NCBI GenBank assembly: GCA_027001345.1
Contig: JALTMS010000397.1
Location: 1 to 14,450, forward strand
Direction of reading: 5' to 3'
Origin: Acidobacteriota bacterium
GTDB lineage: Bacteria; Acidobacteriota; Polarisedimenticolia; J045
Length of the DNA stretch: 14,450 bases
Within the stretch, counting starts at the first letter, position 1; each line of letters begins with the position of its first letter. Shown here one piece after another: positions 13,851 through 14,450 of this stretch. The translations under genes and the position numbers were made by a program. The notes beneath the pieces were generated by a model. It saw only the letters and a program-made list of their open reading frames with translations. It was not told the DNA's origin and searched no databases.

Positions 13851-14450
13851 ATGCTGCGTTTCCACGAACTGGCCCCCTCCCCGAACAACCTCAAGGTGCG
13901 CGCCGCGCTGGTTTTCAAGCAGATCCCCTTCGAGGCGACTCCCATCGATCCGACGGACCGCTCGAACCTGGTCGAAATCAGCGGCCAGGAACTTTCGCCG
14001 GTCATCGAAGACCGGGGAATCGTGCTGCACGACAGTGAAGCGATCCTTCACTATCTGGATGCCAATTACCCACAGACTCCCAAGCTCTACCCGCCCACCA
14101 GAAACGAGCGCAAGGCCTGTGACGCGTTCAAGGAAAGCGTCGACCGCAAGATGGCCAGGCCGTGGTTTCCCGTCTTCTTCTACGGCCTCGGCCTGCGAAA
14201 GGCGTTCGACGAGAGGGCGCCGCTTCGCTTTCGTCAAGCCCTGAGCTGGCTCGAAGAGCAGCTCGGCGAGCGCGACAGTTTCGGCGGCGAGCAGCAAGCT
14301 CCGATCATGGACCTGCGCGCCGCGGTGTGGGCCTGCTATGCCTTCCCTCCCCCGGGCCTGACGGCACGCTCACCGGCGATGAAAAAAGTGCAGCAACTGC
14401 TGGCCGCCGATCCGGCCCAGACGCCACGCCTGGTCGAGGCTCTGACGTCC
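13851..14450 (+). CDS. Glutathione S-transferase-like protein (3' end beyond window)
   Basis: Two hundred codons are visible with no stop, so the gene continues past the edge. The first 75 residues have the thioredoxin-like GST N-domain: an initial strand MLRFHELAPSPNNLKVRAAL with Ser10 where the catalytic Ser/Cys usually sits, the cis-Pro SPV at 49-51, and the glutathione-binding DSEAI at 61-65 followed by LHYLD. The rest is helical and would be the C-domain, which in canonical GSTs carries an N-capping box (S/TxxD); IMDLRAAVW near 150 could correspond. Relatives conjugate or reduce small molecules with glutathione or act as redox chaperones in the cytoplasm. AAAGGA, seven bases before the ATG, supports the start. 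The family is well supported, the substrate unknown. Confidence 0.85.
   Translation, partial: MLRFHELAPSPNNLKVRAALVFKQIPFEATPIDPTDRSNLVEISGQELSPVIEDRGIVLHDSEAILHYLDANYPQTPKLYPPTRNERKACDAFKESVDRKMARPWFPVFFYGLGLRKAFDERAPLRFRQALSWLEEQLGERDSFGGEQQAPIMDLRAAVWACYAFPPPGLTARSPAMKKVQQLLAADPAQTPRLVEALTS

Noticed and set aside
1..14450. tRNA or rRNA genes, CRISPR arrays, insertion sequences
   Set aside because: I saw no tRNA cloverleaf, regularly spaced direct repeats, transposase motifs or terminal inverted repeats with target duplications.

Overview
The window is high-GC DNA (about two thirds G+C by eye) from a Gram-negative (diderm) bacterium. An outer-membrane beta-barrel protein with a terminal Phe beta-signal, cleavable signal peptides, sigma70-like promoters and GGAGG ribosome sites support this. 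Genes are dense and codon use looks uniform. The phylum cannot be fixed from the sequence. Candidates include Acidobacteriota, Myxococcota and other former Deltaproteobacteria-like lineages.

Layout from left to right. (1) 1-591, minus strand: 5' part of a YheT-type alpha/beta hydrolase, cut by the window edge. It is divergent from (2) 711-1805, plus strand: a GNAT protein of the CelD/BioF2-like type. (3) 1828-3006, minus: membrane acyl-CoA (delta-9 type) desaturase with a long charged helical tail. (4) 3194-4621, minus: outer-membrane beta-barrel protein followed by a 12-bp stem terminator. (5) A 314-bp divergent control region. (6) 4936-9294, plus: a tightly coupled four-gene operon encoding E1-alpha, E1-beta, a very unusual E2-like protein and a NodB-fold polysaccharide deacetylase-like protein. 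(7) 9396-11036: an unrecognised secreted protein. (8) 11389-13563: a large secreted protein with a duplicated Cys-containing C-terminal module, preceded by a long structured leader and followed by a strong intrinsic terminator. (9) 13851-14450: 5' part of a glutathione S-transferase-like gene running off the right edge.

The part most worth attention is 4936-9294. E1-alpha and E1-beta keep the residues needed for thiamine-diphosphate decarboxylation of a 2-oxo acid and for loading the acyl group onto a lipoyl arm. Their partner has a lipoyl domain with an ETSKA lysine and an E3-binding domain. In place of the usual CoA-dependent E2 catalytic domain it carries a left-handed beta-helix (hexapeptide) acyltransferase plus an unrecognised C-terminal domain. 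The next gene, joined by a one-base overlap, resembles surface-polysaccharide deacetylases. I infer a dedicated acylation machine: a 2-oxo acid is decarboxylated, the acyl group rides on lipoyl-lysine, and the beta-helix domain passes it straight to a sugar or similar acceptor (perhaps an amine exposed by the deacetylase) without free acyl-CoA. No E3 gene lies in the window, so reoxidation would need the cell's general dihydrolipoamide dehydrogenase.
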